A stretch of DNA of 8,149 nucleotides from Candidatus Peregrinibacteria bacterium RIFCSPLOWO2_01_FULL_48_20 (lineage in GTDB: Bacteria > Patescibacteriota > Gracilibacteria > UBA1369 > 2-02-FULL-48-14), in contig MFXB01000052.1 of the NCBI GenBank assembly GCA_001787475.1, positions 6,376-14,524 of the forward strand, read 5' to 3'. A program made the translations under genes and the position numbers. Positions 6,416 to 8,149 of this stretch are shown here, piece after piece (the first letter of the stretch is position 1; each line of letters starts with the position of its first letter). The notes beneath the pieces were generated by a model that made no database searches, was not told the DNA's origin, and saw only the letters and a list, made by a program, of their open reading frames with translations.

Positions 6416-7855
6416 TCAAACCGACAACACTTCGTAGAACAAAGTGACGATTTTGAACATCTCAGCACGGTTCACTTGTCTAAAGGGTTTGAAACTGCCA
6501 TCGGGGTAACCGGAGAGAATGCCCAGCTCCACTCCTTTGTCGATCATATCTTTAAATGCGGCGCGCAAATCGCTGCCGGCGATGTCATCGAGTTCGGCGT
6601 CTTCGGTTCCCGTGGTGTCGACATCCAAAAGTTCAAAAGCCGTCGCCATCACTTCCCATCGCAAACTGGCCTGATTTCCGGTGATCAAATCTTCGTCAAT
6701 CACTTCGTCAAGCATGGTCACGTCTAAACCGGAATCTTCAATGCATTGGACATAACCGCGAGCCCAATGATCGCCCATCCAATCGGTGACGGAAGTTTCG
6801 GTCACCGTTTCCGCATCGCAACCCGTGCTTCCAACGCCCATGTCCAATTTTACTGCAAGTCCAAACAAAACTTTCAAAAGTTGGAAACGAGTGAGCTGAT
6901 CGTTCGGACCGATAAAGCCCGTGAGTTTTCCATTCCCATCTTTATAGCCTTGGAAAAAGCCCTTATCAACCGAGTAGTTCATGTAACGTTCATACCAAGC
7001 TCCTTTCTCCGCATCATCAGGATCGTCCGAGTCGGAATCCCGATGCTCCGATTTATCTTCGAGCCAATCCTCATGCGACCAGACTTTCATCACCACTTTG
7101 TAAGGACTGTAGTCGAATTCCATTTCTTCGGCATCCAAAAGATCGCTCAAAGAAACTTCAGAAACCGTGCTGGAATATTCCGTTGTGAAAACAATGCTGG
7201 CATCGGAATCGGCATCGGCTAAAACTTTCAACAAAATGCCGTCGCGATGGCCGTAAATTTCGGAATCAAAAGAAGTATTGGTACTGTTCGTTTCGTCCCA
7301 ATTGATCCAATCTTGTCCGCGTTCGAATCCCAGCAATTTAAAAGGACGAGCTTTTATTGAATCCGTGGAACTTTCCAATGAGATATCACCGTCCCAAGTC
7401 GTAGATTCCATCAATGCCAAATCCTCTTTGCTTTCATCGTCCGACGGGAAGTAACCCCATTGAACCGTCAAATAAAGCTTATCGGTGTAGTTACCGGAAA
7501 CGGCCGCTTCTTCCAACTCTTCCACCAATTCAGTATTCACGTCCGTTTCACTCACCGTTTCCACCTCTATCGTCACATCGCCACCTTGTTCTTCAACTTC
7601 GTCGTCTTCATCCTCATCTTCATCCTCATCTGCATCTTCATCTTCATCCTCATCTTCATCTTCATCCTCATCTTCATCGTCAAAAATAGCTTCTTCCAAT
7701 TCATCGATTGCATCTTCAGCTTCTTCGGAAATTTCATCTTCATTTTCAGTATCCGACTCGCCTTCACTTTCATATTCATAAGCAAAAGCGACGGACGGGA
7801 ATGTACCGAAAAGAAGACTGAGAAGTAAAAAAGAACTTAAGAATTGTTTGATCAT
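6416..7855 (-). CDS. Secreted SLH-domain (S-layer) protein with poly-acidic N-terminal tract
   Basis: A 479-aa exported surface protein. Residues 1-25 are a signal peptide (MIKQFLSSFLLLSLLFGTFP, cleavage likely after AFA). Residues 26-90 are almost wholly Asp/Glu, with an alternating ED run at about 60-86. Residues about 120-270 are a beta-rich domain of unknown family, with several Trp (LTVQWGYFP, TTWDGD, WINWDE). Three SLH repeats fill the C-terminus: about 287-335 (YSVDKGFFQGYKDGNG, LTRFQLLKVLFGL), about 358-410 (DWMGDHWARGYVQCIEDSG) and about 424-477 (DKGVELGILSGYPDGSFKP, VNRAEMFKIVTLFYEVL). SLH domains normally anchor proteins non-covalently to cell-wall polymers. The acidic tract may bind Ca2+ or act as a spacer (inference). 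No Shine-Dalgarno or clear promoter precedes the ATG at 7855. It ends at TGA and lies between 16S and the tRNA cluster. Confidence 0.92.
   Translation of the reverse strand: MIKQFLSSFLLLSLLFGTFPSVAFAYEYESEGESDTENEDEISEEAEDAIDELEEAIFDDEDEDEDEDEDEDEDADEDEDEDEDDEVEEQGGDVTIEVETVSETDVNTELVEELEEAAVSGNYTDKLYLTVQWGYFPSDDESKEDLALMESTTWDGDISLESSTDSIKARPFKLLGFERGQDWINWDETNSTNTSFDSEIYGHRDGILLKVLADADSDASIVFTTEYSSTVSEVSLSDLLDAEEMEFDYSPYKVVMKVWSHEDWLEDKSEHRDSDSDDPDDAEKGAWYERYMNYSVDKGFFQGYKDGNGKLTGFIGPNDQLTRFQLLKVLFGLAVKLDMGVGSTGCDAETVTETSVTDWMGDHWARGYVQCIEDSGLDVTMLDEVIDEDLITGNQASLRWEVMATAFELLDVDTTGTEDAELDDIAGSDLRAAFKDMIDKGVELGILSGYPDGSFKPFRQVNRAEMFKIVTLFYEVLSV
7607..7680 (-). repeat. 18-bp tandem repeat coding the Asp/Glu run
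   Basis: The plus-strand unit TTCATCTTCATCCTCATC occurs exactly at 7637-7654 and 7655-7672. A diverged copy is at 7619-7636 and a 12-bp partial copy at 7607-7618. Each unit codes three Glu-Asp pairs, so unit gain or loss would keep the frame and change only the length of the acidic tract. Confidence 0.85.
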
Positions 7856-7918
7856 ATTGATAGGTTAAAGAATAAGATGATCGCAAATTGTGACGGCGTT
7901 ACGAACAGTAACTTACAC

Positions 7919-7942
7919 AAAAAAGCTTTACAAAGAAAGCTT
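7919..7942 (-). terminator. Intrinsic terminator of the 16S transcript
   Basis: On the minus strand AAGCTTT (7942-7936), loop CTTTGT and AAAGCTT (7929-7923) form a 7-bp stem running into TTTT (7922-7919), with two more T's inside the arm. It is A/U-rich and so modest in strength. It lies about 180 nt after mature 16S and 64 bp before the SLH start, which suggests the 16S transcript ends here instead of continuing to 23S. Confidence 0.65.
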
Positions 7943-7953
7943 CTTATTGCCGA

Positions 7954-7992
7954 TTAAGTTTGCGCGCGCAAACTTTGCCAATCCAAACTTAA
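7954..7992 (-). other. Competing inverted repeats in the 16S trailer
   Basis: Three related arms lie in 39 bp. On the plus strand these are TTAAGTTTG (7954-7962), CAAACTT (7969-7975) and CAAACTTAA (7984-7992). The first and second form a perfect 20-bp palindrome (7956-7975) centred on GCGCGC. The first and third form a 9-bp stem with a 21-nt loop. Only one pairing can form at a time. It could be part of 16S 3' processing or termination. Confidence 0.6.
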
Positions 7993-8038
7993 TAGAGATC
8001 CGGCTTCCTAAGGGTGAATGTACTTCACAATACACTCG

Positions 8039-8108
8039 CTCTGCAGACAACTGGTCTTGCGACCAGGAGGCAGAGGCGACCTAGGTTTACACGATCCCTT
8101 TCGGGATC
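8039..8108 (-). other. GNRA-capped hairpins in the 16S trailer
   Basis: On the minus strand GATCCC-GAAA-GGGATC (8108-8093) comes first. It is followed by CTGGTC-GCAA-GACCAG (8066-8051), itself enclosed by CTCTGC (8075-8070) and GCAGAG (8044-8039). Both loops are GNRA and resemble the mini-hairpins near 5S and the tRNAs. They lie between mature 16S and its terminator and are probably removed during maturation. Confidence 0.6.
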
Positions 8109-8116
8109 CTTGTTAC

Positions 8117-8130
8117 TCCTTAAAAGGAGG
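8117..8130 (-). promoter_or_regulatory. Hairpin pairing the anti-Shine-Dalgarno with the 16S trailer
   Basis: On the minus strand CTCCTT (8130-8125) is followed by TT and AAGGAG (8122-8117). It can fold as a 5-bp CTCCT/AGGAG stem with a 4-nt loop. Its 5' half is the anti-Shine-Dalgarno and its 3' half is trailer, so the pairing would exist only in precursor 16S. Confidence 0.55.
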
Positions 8131-8149
8131 TAGTCCATCCGCACGTTCT
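8123..8149 (-). rRNA. rrs: 16S ribosomal RNA, 3' end only
   Basis: The last bases of the window, read on the minus strand, are GAACGTGCGGATGGACTACC and then TCCTTT. This matches the end of bacterial 16S (E. coli GAACCTGCGGTTGGATCACC, then TCCTTA), including the 3' strand of helix 45 and the anti-Shine-Dalgarno CCTCCTT. The link before the anti-Shine-Dalgarno is GGACTACC, not the near-universal GGATCACC. The rest of the gene lies beyond the window. The mature 3' end is estimated at 8123. Confidence 0.9.

Noticed and set aside
6416..6418. Recoded TGA (glycine) as in Gracilibacteria or Absconditabacteria
   Set aside because: The SLH protein ends naturally after its third SLH repeat at this TGA, reading through adds only a few residues, and no in-frame TGA occurs in the pilB segment.
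6746..7828. Plus-strand open frames opposite the SLH gene
   Set aside because: They are complements of a well-supported secreted protein; the His/Leu/Phe-rich translations come from the acidic repeat read backwards.

Overview
The window comes from a bacterial chromosome of moderate GC. I place it tentatively in the Candidate Phyla Radiation (Patescibacteria), perhaps Peregrinibacteria-like. The reasons are a type IV pilus PilB ATPase, an SLH-domain surface protein, short proteins of unknown family, no Shine-Dalgarno sequence before any of five start codons, and separately transcribed 16S and 23S genes. This placement is inference; the complete 23S would settle it. Nothing requires a non-standard code: the long SLH gene ends normally at a TGA.

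Layout, low to high coordinate. 1-1125 (-): the first 375 codons of a pilB/gspE-type ATPase, with a strong extended -10 promoter. 1199-1346 (-): 5S rRNA enclosed in a long stem that ends in a U-tract, so the 5S stem appears to be the operon terminator. 1436-4403 (-): complete 23S rRNA, bracketed by a stem of about 44 bp (arms 1398-1444 and 4400-4448). 4404-4715 (-): the 23S leader, with a near-consensus promoter, a boxB/boxA-like element, an intrinsic terminator hairpin overlapped by a competing upstream hairpin, and two more hairpins. 4729-5130 (-): small lipoprotein with a consensus promoter. 5193-5429 (-): 78-aa membrane protein. 5463-5990 (+): tRNA-Ala(TGC), tRNA-Ala(CGC) and tRNA-Ile(GAT), with two promoters and spacers packed with tiny GNNA/GAA-capped hairpins. 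6006-6393 (+): a probably leaderless 107-aa gene of unknown function, ending in a terminator shared with the convergent neighbour. 6416-7855 (-): secreted SLH protein with a poly-(Asp-Glu) tract. 7919-8122 (-): 16S trailer with hairpins and a terminator. 8123-8149 (-): 3' end of 16S rRNA with the anti-Shine-Dalgarno sequence.

How it fits together. 16S and 23S lie on the same strand and in the usual order, but about 3.7 kb of protein and tRNA genes separates them. 16S has its own terminator and 23S-5S its own promoter, so this is a split rRNA locus. The two tRNA types usual in a bacterial 16S-23S spacer (Ile-GAT, Ala-TGC) are still between the rRNA genes but on the opposite strand. The most unusual signal is the terminator between the 23S promoter and 23S itself, with an overlapping alternative hairpin. 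This could be an attenuator, a terminator passed by boxA-dependent antitermination, or the end of a separate small RNA of about 130 nt. The other genes are cell-surface genes (pilus ATPase, lipoprotein, SLH protein) with no evident functional link to the rRNA.
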